The notes under the pieces are model-generated. The model searched no databases. It saw nothing but the letters and a program-made list of their open reading frames with translations, and was not told the DNA's origin. A DNA stretch of 64,000 bases. It comes from Saprospiraceae bacterium (GTDB taxonomy: Bacteria; Bacteroidota; Bacteroidia; Chitinophagales; Saprospiraceae). Positions 45,818-54,077 of this stretch are shown one piece after another. The DNA is taken from positions 388,007-452,006 of the forward strand of contig JADJJU010000002.1 of the NCBI GenBank assembly GCA_016706365.1, read 5' to 3'. The translations under genes were made by a program, and so were the position numbers. Position 1 is the stretch's first letter; each line of letters begins with the position of its first letter.

Positions 45818-46288
45818 ATGAATCATTCTGACATAATTTACAAGTTCTATGATGCTTTTGCCGCTGCAGATGCAGAAACCATGTTGAGCTGTTACCATAA
45901 TCAAATTGAATTTGAAGATCCTGCTTTTGGAAAATTGAAAGGGGATCAAGCAAAGAATATGTGGAGAATGCTGATCGGGAGAAGTAAAGGAGATATTAAA
46001 ATCACTTTTGATAATGTGCAGGCCGATGAAAATTCCGGTTCGGCCCATTGGAAAGCAGTGTACAATTATGGACCTCAAAAACGAAGAGTGATAAATAATA
46101 TCAGGGCAGAATTTGAATTCTCAGATGGAAAAATAATAAAACATGTTGATCGATTTGATTTATGGAAATGGTCCCGTCAAGCACTGGGCCTACCTGGATT
46201 TTTATTGGGTTGGACTTCATTTTTGAAAAATAAGATTCAAAAACAAACCGGCAAATTACTGAAAAGCTACAGCGACAATCGTATATAG
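45818..46288 (+). CDS. NTF2/SnoaL-like protein (156 aa)
   Basis: A small cytoplasmic protein of the NTF2-like fold. The pattern IIYKFYDAFAAADAETMLSC followed by FEDPAFG and FSDGKIIKHVDRFDLWKWS is typical of SnoaL-like/limonene-epoxide-hydrolase-like proteins, which use a cone-shaped pocket. No catalytic residue assignment can be made. It lies 71 bases after the pseudouridine synthase, on the same strand, with its own ATG at 45818. Substrate unknown. Confidence 0.75.
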   Translation: MNHSDIIYKFYDAFAAADAETMLSCYHNQIEFEDPAFGKLKGDQAKNMWRMLIGRSKGDIKITFDNVQADENSGSAHWKAVYNYGPQKRRVINNIRAEFEFSDGKIIKHVDRFDLWKWSRQALGLPGFLLGWTSFLKNKIQKQTGKLLKSYSDNRI

Positions 46289-46466
46289 GTTGTTAAGATT
46301 GATTTTTGAGCTGCGTTAATCAATATAAATGCTGCAGAAATGGCAGCAAAAGGCAGGAATCAAAAATTAATATGCTGCAGATTTGTGCAATGCTACATTA
46401 AGTCTAAAGAATTAAACTAAACCGCGCAATTTAAAAGAGCTATTTTATGAAAAAACATAGACTGAT

Positions 46467-47333
46467 ATGAGGCGGGTTTTAGTCACAGGTGCCACTGGAA
46501 CAGTTGGATGTGAAGTGATAAAAGCAATTAAAGCTTTGGATTTTCCCATTCAGATCAAGGCCGGAGTAAGGGAACTTACCAAAAAACAATCCCTTTTTTC
46601 AGAGCATGATCTTCAATATGTTAAGTTTGACTATACCAACTTTGCCTCATTTACACCTGCATTGTTTGAGTGTGATACTCTGTTTTTGGTACGTCCACCT
46701 CAAATTGCCAATGTCCCCAAATATTTTTACCCATTAATTGATGTTGCAAAAAAAATAGGTATTCAACATATTATTTTTGTTTCTGTACAGGGTGTGGAGG
46801 AGAATCCGGGGATTCCTCATTTTAAAATTGAGAAATGCATAGTTGATAGCAAGATTCCATATACGTTTTTGAGGCCTGCATATTTTATGCAAAACTTCCT
46901 GACAAGCCTCAAGAGTGAATTAGTGCAAAAAAAGAGAATTTTTCTCCCGGCAGGTAATACCCGATTCACAATGATAGATGTGGAAGATATTGGAAGAGTG
47001 ACTGCTAAAGTTCTGGAATCCCCGGAAAAGTACTTAAACAAAAGCTTTGATCTTACTTGTGATGAGAAGTTGAATTTCAAGGAAATAGCAGAAAAATTTT
47101 CAAAGTTGCTGGGCACGACTATCAAGTATATATCTCCAAACTTGTTGAGGTTTTATGTAACTCAACGTTGGAATAAACTACCTACCCGATATATTTTGGT
47201 TCTGATTTTATTGCATTATTTCCCCCGCTTCCAAAAAGAAGCACTCACTAGTCAATGGGTGAGTGAAATTACTCTTCAGCCCGCCGGAACATTCGATGCT
47301 TTCCTTGAAAGGAACAAATCACAATGGCTTTAA
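46467..47333 (+). CDS. NmrA-like NAD(P)-binding reductase (288 aa)
   Basis: An atypical short-chain dehydrogenase. The N-terminus has the dinucleotide-binding motif VTGATGTVGCEV (about 6-17). IIFVSVQGVEEN, PYTFLRPAYFMQNF and FTMIDVEDIGRV are characteristic of NmrA/NAD(P)H-binding family proteins, such as quinone reductase-like QorB. The canonical SDR Tyr-x3-Lys pair is not evident, as is usual in this family. The ATG at 46467 fits the Rossmann start. Function could be redox sensing or reduction of a small molecule. Confidence 0.8.
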   Translation: MRRVLVTGATGTVGCEVIKAIKALDFPIQIKAGVRELTKKQSLFSEHDLQYVKFDYTNFASFTPALFECDTLFLVRPPQIANVPKYFYPLIDVAKKIGIQHIIFVSVQGVEENPGIPHFKIEKCIVDSKIPYTFLRPAYFMQNFLTSLKSELVQKKRIFLPAGNTRFTMIDVEDIGRVTAKVLESPEKYLNKSFDLTCDEKLNFKEIAEKFSKLLGTTIKYISPNLLRFYVTQRWNKLPTRYILVLILLHYFPRFQKEALTSQWVSEITLQPAGTFDAFLERNKSQWL

Positions 47334-47521
47334 TATCTCCCAGATGTTTTTTTGGTCAACCCTTAAGCCATTGAAAAAAAAATGACAATTCATTAAGAGT
47401 TTGTGTGGATTTTCTGATTTATTACGTTAATTAGATGAATCTTTCAAGGGCAATAACTAATTCTTAGCTCATTATTACTGCAGGGAATGTTGCTTTTGAA
47501 CGTGAAAACTTAGGCAAATAT

Positions 47522-47842
47522 ATGCTACAAAGACTCTTTTATGTATTCTACTTTTTATCCATCACTTGTTATTTAAGTGCCGGTGTGAAAGCTTTGGATT
47601 GGAAAGCTTTGGAGAAAGAAATTTGCATTTTAGAACATACTTCCATTGATTGTGCATCAGAGATTTTTCCTGATATGGATCTTGCGGATAAGGATCCGGA
47701 AACTAAAATGCCTGAAGTTGGAATGTTTCATTCATCTATCCGGACCAACCTAACTTTTTATCCTAAAATCAAGGTCATGACGCCCGTGGTTAAGACAATA
47801 AATAGCTATTCAGGATATATTTATCTGGCAAATGCTCCCTAA
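47522..47842 (+). CDS. Small exported protein of unknown function (106 aa)
   Basis: I do not recognise this protein. It has a plausible signal peptide (MLQRLFYVFYFLSITCYLSA), then an acidic stretch with two Cys residues (CILEHTSIDC) and a short C-terminal part. No known motif is seen and there is no sorting domain. It could be a short periplasmic protein. Moderate confidence that it is a real gene, because it has an ATG, a signal peptide and coding-like composition. Confidence 0.5.
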   Translation: MLQRLFYVFYFLSITCYLSAGVKALDWKALEKEICILEHTSIDCASEIFPDMDLADKDPETKMPEVGMFHSSIRTNLTFYPKIKVMTPVVKTINSYSGYIYLANAP

Positions 47843-48006
47843 TTAGAAACCTTCTTTCGGTGACAAGCGCATAAATAGGCACGGCCTGATTTTCTGTTTT
47901 ACACAAATTATCTTGTATTCTCTTGCAACTAATTTTAATAATAAAGCACTCTAAGGATAAACCCACGGACAGTATTGCTTAATTATCGAATTGAAATTAT
48001 TGATCA

Positions 48007-49022
48007 ATGTATAATAACATAGGAAATACCCCTCTCGTTTTTTCAGATTATTTATCTGATAAATATGGATGTAAGGTATATATCAAAGAAGATTTTCGAA
48101 ATCCGGGGCGTCCTCAAAGGACAGAATTGCCTGGTACATGATTCATTTTGCTGAGAAGTCAGGACAAATAAAACCCGGTGGAATAATTGTTGAAGCAAGC
48201 AGTGGAAATACTGCTATCGGCTTAGCAATGTTATGCAGGCTAAAAGGATATCAGTGCAGAATTTATTTGAGCAAAAGTGGAGGTGAAGAAAAAGAATCAG
48301 TACTAAAAACTTTAGGCGCTGAAGTCATCAGATGTAAGACTTCCGGAGGGCCGGATGATCCCCAATCATCTCAATATATGGCTGCTAAATTCGCTCAGGA
48401 AACATCGAATGCTTTTTATTGCAATCAGTATTTTAATGAAGCAAACAAGCAGGCTCATTTTGAAACAACAGGACCTGAAATTTGGAAACAAACAAATGGT
48501 AAAATCACTCATTTTCTGGCAGGGGCTGGAACAGGTGGAACAGTAAGCGGCGTGGGCAAGTTTTTAAAGAGCCAGAACAAAAAGATACAGATTTCTGCAG
48601 TAGATCCGGAAGGTTCCGTACTAACCCATTATTTCAAACACGGTACAACAGAAGGATTTACCGGCCAACCTTATTACATTGAAGGAATTGGTCGCAACTT
48701 TATACCCGGGGCATTGGACAATAAACAAATTGATCAGTTTCTGCAAGTATCAGGACAAAAGAGCGCTGAAGCCGCATTTAAATTCAGAAACCACACCGGC
48801 ACCGCACCGGGTTTTTCAAGCGGTGCAGTATTAGCTGCCCTCCATGATATCAGACATTCTTTAAAGAAGAATGATCATGTGGTTGTATTTTTTGCCGACA
48901 AAGGTGACAGATATACCGGCAAACTATATAACCCGGAATGGCTCGAGACTTATTTATTCTCCGCAAAAGATTGGCCATCATTTTTTAACAGATATTACAA
49001 TTCCGCAGTAACTCATGCATAA
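48007..49022 (+). CDS. PLP-dependent cystathionine beta-synthase / cysteine synthase-like enzyme (338 aa, one frameshift)
   Basis: Fold-type II PLP enzyme. The N-terminus (NNIGNTPLVFSDYL) reads from the ATG at 48007. At 48105-48108 a G4 run should be G5: one added G gives NPGASSKDRIAWYM with the PLP lysine and exactly 339 codons. Downstream are SSGNTAIGLAM (substrate loop), GAGTGGTVSGVGKF (phosphate loop) and YIEGIGRNFIP, which is closer to CBS than to CysK. The ORF overlaps the next gene by 8 bp, so it is the first gene of a three-gene operon ending in panD. Reaction: beta-replacement on serine, O-acetylserine or O-phosphoserine. Cysteine, cystathionine or a non-standard amino acid are all possible products. 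Confidence 0.8.
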
Positions 49023-50061
49023 AGAAGCTATGGCAATGGTCATTGCCTGGCCGGAAACAACAGCCAGAGGTGATGATCGCTGGTATTCTGTATTAAAGAA
49101 TATGGGGCTGGTTAAAAATCTGAATTTCAAAGTCGGACATGCTGCAATCGTCCTTATAGATAAAGACACTGGTATCCTGTATTATTATGACTTTGGCCGT
49201 TATATCACCCCCCGTGGGAAAGGTAGGGCAAGATCCTGTGATACAGACCCAAAACTTGAGTTGACTACAAAAGCTACAATTGAAAATGGAAAAATCCTGA
49301 ATCTGGAAGAAATTCTTCTTGAAATGGATGTGAAAAAAGAAGCAACACACGGATTGGGTCCCATGTATTTTTCTATAACAGATCATTTAGATTTTCGGCA
49401 GAGCAAGCAGGAAGCTGATAAATGGGTACTCATTGGTTCCACCCCTTATGGTGCACTCGCAAAAGGGAATAATAGCTGTTCGCGCTATGTATGGCAAGTT
49501 TTCAAAGCAGGTAAAACGAAAAAAACTCCGGATAAGTGGACCTCTTATCTGCCACATGAAACATTATTTCCAAGTCCGATGAGCAATGTGGTCAATGCTA
49601 CAAGCAAAAGAGAATTGTTTATCTATGACAATAAAAGACTTAAAAAAATAGTGATGAACAGGTGGCGCTCCTTATTGTTTTTTATTCAACAAGTAGGACA
49701 TAGTTTTCATCCTGTAAAATCTAAACAATTACCCGATGATCAGCATTTGGGGTATATAAATGAGCCAGTAAGGCCTGTGAATATTCCAGCGGAAGCTCAA
49801 TGGCTGGGAGGAATCGGCGAAGGAGCATGGTATCATCTTGAAATTGAAAAAGGCATTTGTATTACCAGTAGATTCAATCACAAAGGTGAGCTGGAATATA
49901 AAAAAAGAGGAGCAGTCAAAAAAGATCATCTCCGCTATGATGATCATCAATTTCAATATGATAGTCATTACCTTTTCACGACCTTATCTATTAAAGGACA
50001 AATTGTAAGATTGCATAAAATTCACAGCAATGAATTTATTTTAAACGAACATTCAACCTAA
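49015..50061 (+). CDS. Uncharacterised protein, possible permuted NlpC/P60-like fold (348 aa)
   Basis: I cannot assign a name. The N-terminal half has KVGHAAIVLIDKDTG followed by YYDFGRYITPRG, and later NNSCSRYVWQVFKAG. A His in a GHA strand before a Cys at the start of a helix is the order found in circularly permuted papain-like (NlpC/P60, LRAT-type) hydrolases and acyltransferases. This is a motif-level inference. The C-terminal half (about 230-348) has WHRSLLF-like and IGEGAWYHLEIEKG segments of unknown fold. No signal peptide. The start overlaps the CBS-like gene by 8 bp and the stop is 11 bp before panD, so the three are co-transcribed and probably translationally coupled. Confidence 0.6.
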   Translation: MHKEAMAMVIAWPETTARGDDRWYSVLKNMGLVKNLNFKVGHAAIVLIDKDTGILYYYDFGRYITPRGKGRARSCDTDPKLELTTKATIENGKILNLEEILLEMDVKKEATHGLGPMYFSITDHLDFRQSKQEADKWVLIGSTPYGALAKGNNSCSRYVWQVFKAGKTKKTPDKWTSYLPHETLFPSPMSNVVNATSKRELFIYDNKRLKKIVMNRWRSLLFFIQQVGHSFHPVKSKQLPDDQHLGYINEPVRPVNIPAEAQWLGGIGEGAWYHLEIEKGICITSRFNHKGELEYKKRGAVKKDHLRYDDHQFQYDSHYLFTTLSIKGQIVRLHKIHSNEFILNEHST

Positions 50062-50072
50062 TTTTTACAACA

Positions 50073-50438
50073 ATGAATCTTAGTATTTTAAAATCAAAAA
50101 TCCATACAGTTAAAGTGACTGAAGCAAATGTCCGTTATAATGGATCTATCACCATTGATGCGGACTTGCTGGATGCTGCACATATCAGAAAATACGAACA
50201 AGTTTATATTAATAATGCCACTAAAGGTTCACGCATCATGACATATGTGTTGCCGGGAAAGAGAGGAAGTGGTGAGGTCTGTATGAATGGTGGAGCCGCA
50301 TTACACGCTTCTGTAGGTGATACTGTACATATACTTAGTTTTTGCACATTGGAAGAGCATGAAGTAGATTCATTTATTCCATTGGTTATTTTCACTGATG
50401 AGAATAATGCGGTAAAATCGATAGAGGAATACGTTTAA
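50073..50438 (+). CDS. panD: Aspartate 1-decarboxylase (121 aa)
   Basis: Makes beta-alanine from L-aspartate, for pantothenate and CoA. The active-site residues of E. coli PanD sit at the same numbers: Lys9, His11, Tyr22, Gly24-Ser25 (self-cleavage site that creates the pyruvoyl group, in YNGSITID), Arg54, Thr57-Tyr58 and Asn72-Gly73. Length is normal for the family. It is the last gene of the operon with the CBS-like and permuted-papain-like genes; panB and panC are not nearby. Beta-alanine may therefore feed CoA or a separate product made by the operon. Confidence 0.95.
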   Translation: MNLSILKSKIHTVKVTEANVRYNGSITIDADLLDAAHIRKYEQVYINNATKGSRIMTYVLPGKRGSGEVCMNGGAALHASVGDTVHILSFCTLEEHEVDSFIPLVIFTDENNAVKSIEEYV

Positions 50439-50444
50439 AGAAGC

Positions 50445-50780
50445 TGCTAGCTACGAGCCTTGAGCTTCGAGAAAACAGCCGCTTCTAGCTGCTAGCTTCT
50501 TGCTCCTGGCTCAACAGCCAGCTCATATCCCTGCTTTCCGTAGCTTTCAGCTACTATACTCTCACAATCAAGCTGCGAGCCGCGAGCTGCGAAAAAACAG
50601 CCAGAAAGCCACAAGCTGCAAGTCAACAGCCCACTCACACAACCCGTTCATGCTTTCCATAGCTTTCTGCTACGGCACTCACACAAAAGAAAGCTGCGAG
50701 CCGCGAGCCTCAAGCTCAAGTGATCAGCCCTCTATAACTTATGCTTTCCATAGCTTTCAGCTATGGCCCTCACACAAAAC
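50445..50780. repeat. Heptad-periodic AGC repeat, three modules
   Basis: Runs of about 7-bp words AGCYNNN (e.g. AGCTGCT AGCTACG AGCCTTG, GCTGCG AGCCGCG AGCTGCG) are each followed by AACAGCC. Each module then has a core TGCTTTCCATAGCTTTCAGC...CTCACACAA at 50532, 50651 and 50742. The third core contains the hairpin CCATAGCTttcAGCTATGG. It lies between the convergent panD and GH3 genes. A related copy is at 61926. A short ORF here is ignored as repeat-derived. Confidence 0.8.
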
Positions 50781-50895
50781 TTTTACATTTTTGTGGTTCA
50801 AAGGCCTTTGATGGGATAGCTTTTGGCTGCTCGGCAAACAACCAATAAGGTGTGTAGCAGAATGTGTTTACCCCTACTACACCAAATCTAAAAAT

Positions 50896-50960
50896 GGCCC
50901 CAGAGGGGCCCGACCATTGTAGCCGGGATATAAAATAAATATACAGCCCCAGCGGGGCTG
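50896..50960. repeat. Two REP-like GC-rich hairpins
   Basis: GGCCCCagaGGGGCC at 50896-50910 and CAGCCCCagcGGGGCTG at 50944-50960, 33 bases apart, in otherwise AT-rich sequence. Such CCCC-n3-GGGG palindromes are scattered between genes of many Bacteroidota. Might also act as bidirectional transcription end for the convergent genes. Confidence 0.75.
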
Positions 50961-51071
50961 AACCTGTCCCTAAGCTGAATTCCAATTTGAAAATGAAATC
51001 AAAAGGTTCACCGAAACCGTTAATAATTGGCTGTATTAATAAAGGCCGGGAAGAAGCAGGTGAAGGTAATT

Positions 51072-54000
51072 TTACTCCGATGCCTTATACACCGCATAAT
51101 GCATTCTCAAACGATATTGATAATCGTTGAGTTTATTATTATCCATTGTAGGATAAACTCTATTTGAGAGAAATATAAAGGTAACCCCGCACTCTGGATC
51201 CACCCAGGCACATGTTCCTGTGAATCCGGTGTGACCAAAAGTGCCCGCAGAGGCAAGACCCGTAACATTTACACCTTTAGTACGGTCAAGTTGTTGCATA
51301 TCAAATCCTAAAGCCCTTCGGGTTTCACCCGGATATCTGGTGGTGAAATACTCAATAGTCTCAGGCTTTAAATAAGATTTTCCAGCATAGGATCCTTTCT
51401 GGCTCAACATTGTCATCAGAATTCCCATGTCGTTTGCATTCGAGAATAATCCGGCATGTCCGCTGACTCCACCCAGCATAGCGGCTGCCATATCATGCAC
51501 ATAACCTCTTAGCAACTGTGATCTGAAATAATTATCATCTTCAGTTGGTATGATATGAACCGGATCGATTTTGTTTCTGGGATTAAACATAGTGTGATAC
51601 ATGCCCAGCGGTTTGTAAAATTCTTTATCTACATATTCATCCAATGTCATCCCGGTTACGTTGAAAACCAGTTTTGAAAACAGAATAAATCCAAGATCAC
51701 TATATCTGTATGCTTTGGTAGGTAACAACTCACTGTCTCTAATCTGTGTCCAAATAGACTGCATGTAAATGGTGTCCAGGTAAATATTTTCTGCAACCTG
51801 AATATATCCGGGTTGCGGACTGGTTTTGTAAATTGTAGAGTCAAGCGTTACCTGACCTTTATCTGCAGTTAATGTTTTTCTATAGAATGGTAACCAGGGA
51901 TATAGCCCTGCTCTATGAGCCATCACATCTTTTAATACAATATTTTCTTTATTGCTGCCTTTCAATATTGGCAGATAATCACCCAGGGTTTTATCAAGGT
52001 CAATTTTGCCATTCTCATATAATTTCATTAAAGCAAGTGTAGTGGATGCTACTTTGGTTAATGATGCGACATCATACAAATCATCCTGCTTCACCGGTCT
52101 GCTTCCATCATAAATATGCATGCCAAATGCTTTGTGATAGATAACGGTCTGATCTTTAATCACCATGATCTGACATCCCGGAGCTGCTTTTATTTTCATC
52201 ATTTCCTGAGCAATGCCATCCAGTTTTTCCAATTCACGTGTACTGACTCCCATTCCTTCTGCAACCCCATATTTGAGTCTGTTAGTAGTTCTGCTGTCAA
52301 GACCTGACCTGAACTTCCAAAGATTCCCTACAGATACCGGCAATTTTCCGGTAAAACTTCTTGCCCCAAAGAGTGCCTGAACACACAGATCATGTACCAT
52401 CGCATCATCTTCATAAGCCATCACCACAGTACTTAATCCCCCAAACATCTGGAGGGAATATGGATTGCCAAATACTGATATAATCGTCTTTTTATTTTTG
52501 TTGATTTGCTTTAGCAACTGAATACTTTGCTGCGAGATTCCAAATTCTTTACCGGCAAGTCTGCTTCCCGGATGCACCGAGACAAGCACATGGTCATACT
52601 CATCCAGTTTTTTCAAAAATTCATTCTTTTGACCCACACTGAAATCCATTTTAAGGCTCATAGTGTCAGCTGGAATATATCTCTGCACTGCTGTTGGAAA
52701 ACCCTGAGCTACCGGTGAGCCTATAGAAAGCACAAGAGTCTTCTGTCCGCTTGTATATCTAACAGGAATTAGATTTGCGGTATCTTTTACAAGGGTCAGG
52801 GCATTAGCGATGATTTCTTCTTTGACCAGTAAACCATCACCATTGTTGAGATTCGCCGCAAGGTTTTCAAGAGAGGGTGGATTATTATGAGTAAGCCCTG
52901 TTCTGTATTTGGCTCTCAATATCCTTTTTACTGATTCTTCCAGTCTGTATAGAGGAATACTTAAATCTATAAATCCATCTTTCAGCGCTTTAAAAGCTAC
53001 TGCAATATCTTCCGGCAAAAGCAAAACGTCATTACCCGCCATGATTGCGCGTGTGGCAATTTCTGCCTGCTCAAAATGCTTTGTCACACCCTTCATTTCC
53101 AGTGCATCAGTGAATACCAGCCCATCAAAATGCATTCTCTGTCTCAATAAAGTGTCTACTACAGATGGAGAAAGCGTCGTAGGAAGATTTGGTGTGGAAT
53201 CCAGAGCAGGAATATGCATATGGGCAATCATCATACTCTGCAGACCATTGTCAGCCAGTAATTGGAATGGAAAAAGTTCGAATTGCTCTAAGCGGCGAAT
53301 GTCATGATTCACTACCGGTAAATCATAGTGAGAGTCGACCTGGGTATCTCCATGACCCGGAAAATGTTTTGCGCATGCCATGACTCCCTCATCCTGCAAT
53401 CCGATCATGTACATGTAGGACTTGGTGACAACATTATATTTATCCTCCCCAAATGAACGATCGTTGATTACCGGATTCAGAGGATTGTTGTTGATATCTA
53501 CTACCGGTCCAAAATTGATATGGACCCCCAGTCTTTTCATCTGCTTACCAATTTCCCGGCCAAAATTGTACACGATCTGGTTATCGTCGATGGCGCCCAT
53601 CATGAGCGCCCGGGGATAATTGATAACCGAATCTTTATTTAAACGCATGCCCAGGCCCCATTCTGCATCCATTGAGATCATCAGAGGAACCTTAGCTGAA
53701 AGGGCTTGATATTTCTGAGTCAATTCAAGCTGTTTGTAAGGTGTTCCCTGGAAGAAACACAAGCCTCCAACATGGAATTTTTGAATCTGATCTTCCACCT
53801 TTTTGATGTGCTCGGGCCCGAGGTTGGAGTGTGCTCTGATCATAAAAAGCTGTCCGATACGCTCATCAAGCGTCAGAGAATTGTACACAGAATCAACCCA
53901 GGCTATTTCTCTTACTCCGGGTGCTTTTAAAGCTCTGAAAGCCAGGGAAGGCATAGGTGTTACTGCATCAGGGACAGGTTTGCGATTGTCAGTGTGAGCT

Positions 54001-54077
54001 GATAGCATTAGTAAGCTACACAGCAATACTAGCAGGTGAAGGGGTATAGAGTGTACATATCGTGCACGATGGCTCAT
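51072..54077 (-). CDS. GH3 beta-N-acetylglucosaminidase fused to serine beta-lactamase-like domain (1001 aa)
   Basis: Probable cell-wall recycling or remodelling enzyme, exported (signal peptide LHLLVLLCSLLMLSAHTDN). The GH3/NagZ domain (about 50-400) has KHFPGHGDTQVDSHYDLPVV near 235-255 and VFTDALEM near 322-329, where the Asp is the family nucleophile. A middle domain like the GH3 C-terminal domain follows. The last about 400 residues are a class C beta-lactamase/PBP-like serine hydrolase: SLTK (Ser near residue 672), YSD at the YxN position, and HTGFTG in place of KTG. This NagZ plus beta-lactamase fusion is a known Bacteroidota architecture. Its ATG overlaps the stop of the upstream TPR gene (ATGA), so they are translationally coupled. 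Confidence 0.92.
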   Translation of the reverse strand: MSHRARYVHSIPLHLLVLLCSLLMLSAHTDNRKPVPDAVTPMPSLAFRALKAPGVREIAWVDSVYNSLTLDERIGQLFMIRAHSNLGPEHIKKVEDQIQKFHVGGLCFFQGTPYKQLELTQKYQALSAKVPLMISMDAEWGLGMRLNKDSVINYPRALMMGAIDDNQIVYNFGREIGKQMKRLGVHINFGPVVDINNNPLNPVINDRSFGEDKYNVVTKSYMYMIGLQDEGVMACAKHFPGHGDTQVDSHYDLPVVNHDIRRLEQFELFPFQLLADNGLQSMMIAHMHIPALDSTPNLPTTLSPSVVDTLLRQRMHFDGLVFTDALEMKGVTKHFEQAEIATRAIMAGNDVLLLPEDIAVAFKALKDGFIDLSIPLYRLEESVKRILRAKYRTGLTHNNPPSLENLAANLNNGDGLLVKEEIIANALTLVKDTANLIPVRYTSGQKTLVLSIGSPVAQGFPTAVQRYIPADTMSLKMDFSVGQKNEFLKKLDEYDHVLVSVHPGSRLAGKEFGISQQSIQLLKQINKNKKTIISVFGNPYSLQMFGGLSTVVMAYEDDAMVHDLCVQALFGARSFTGKLPVSVGNLWKFRSGLDSRTTNRLKYGVAEGMGVSTRELEKLDGIAQEMMKIKAAPGCQIMVIKDQTVIYHKAFGMHIYDGSRPVKQDDLYDVASLTKVASTTLALMKLYENGKIDLDKTLGDYLPILKGSNKENIVLKDVMAHRAGLYPWLPFYRKTLTADKGQVTLDSTIYKTSPQPGYIQVAENIYLDTIYMQSIWTQIRDSELLPTKAYRYSDLGFILFSKLVFNVTGMTLDEYVDKEFYKPLGMYHTMFNPRNKIDPVHIIPTEDDNYFRSQLLRGYVHDMAAAMLGGVSGHAGLFSNANDMGILMTMLSQKGSYAGKSYLKPETIEYFTTRYPGETRRALGFDMQQLDRTKGVNVTGLASAGTFGHTGFTGTCAWVDPECGVTFIFLSNRVYPTMDNNKLNDYQYRLRMHYAVYKASE

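Noticed and set aside
48007..50438. Sulfonolipid or taurine pathway (cysteate synthase plus decarboxylase)
   Set aside because: The CBS-like enzyme shows CBS-type motifs (YIEGIGRNFIP) and PanD keeps all aspartate-decarboxylase residues; no acyltransferase or reductase of the sulfonolipid pathway is near.
50500..50811. 103-codon ORF in the heptad repeat region
   Set aside because: Made of repeated words in a convergent gap; the frame is not kept between modules.
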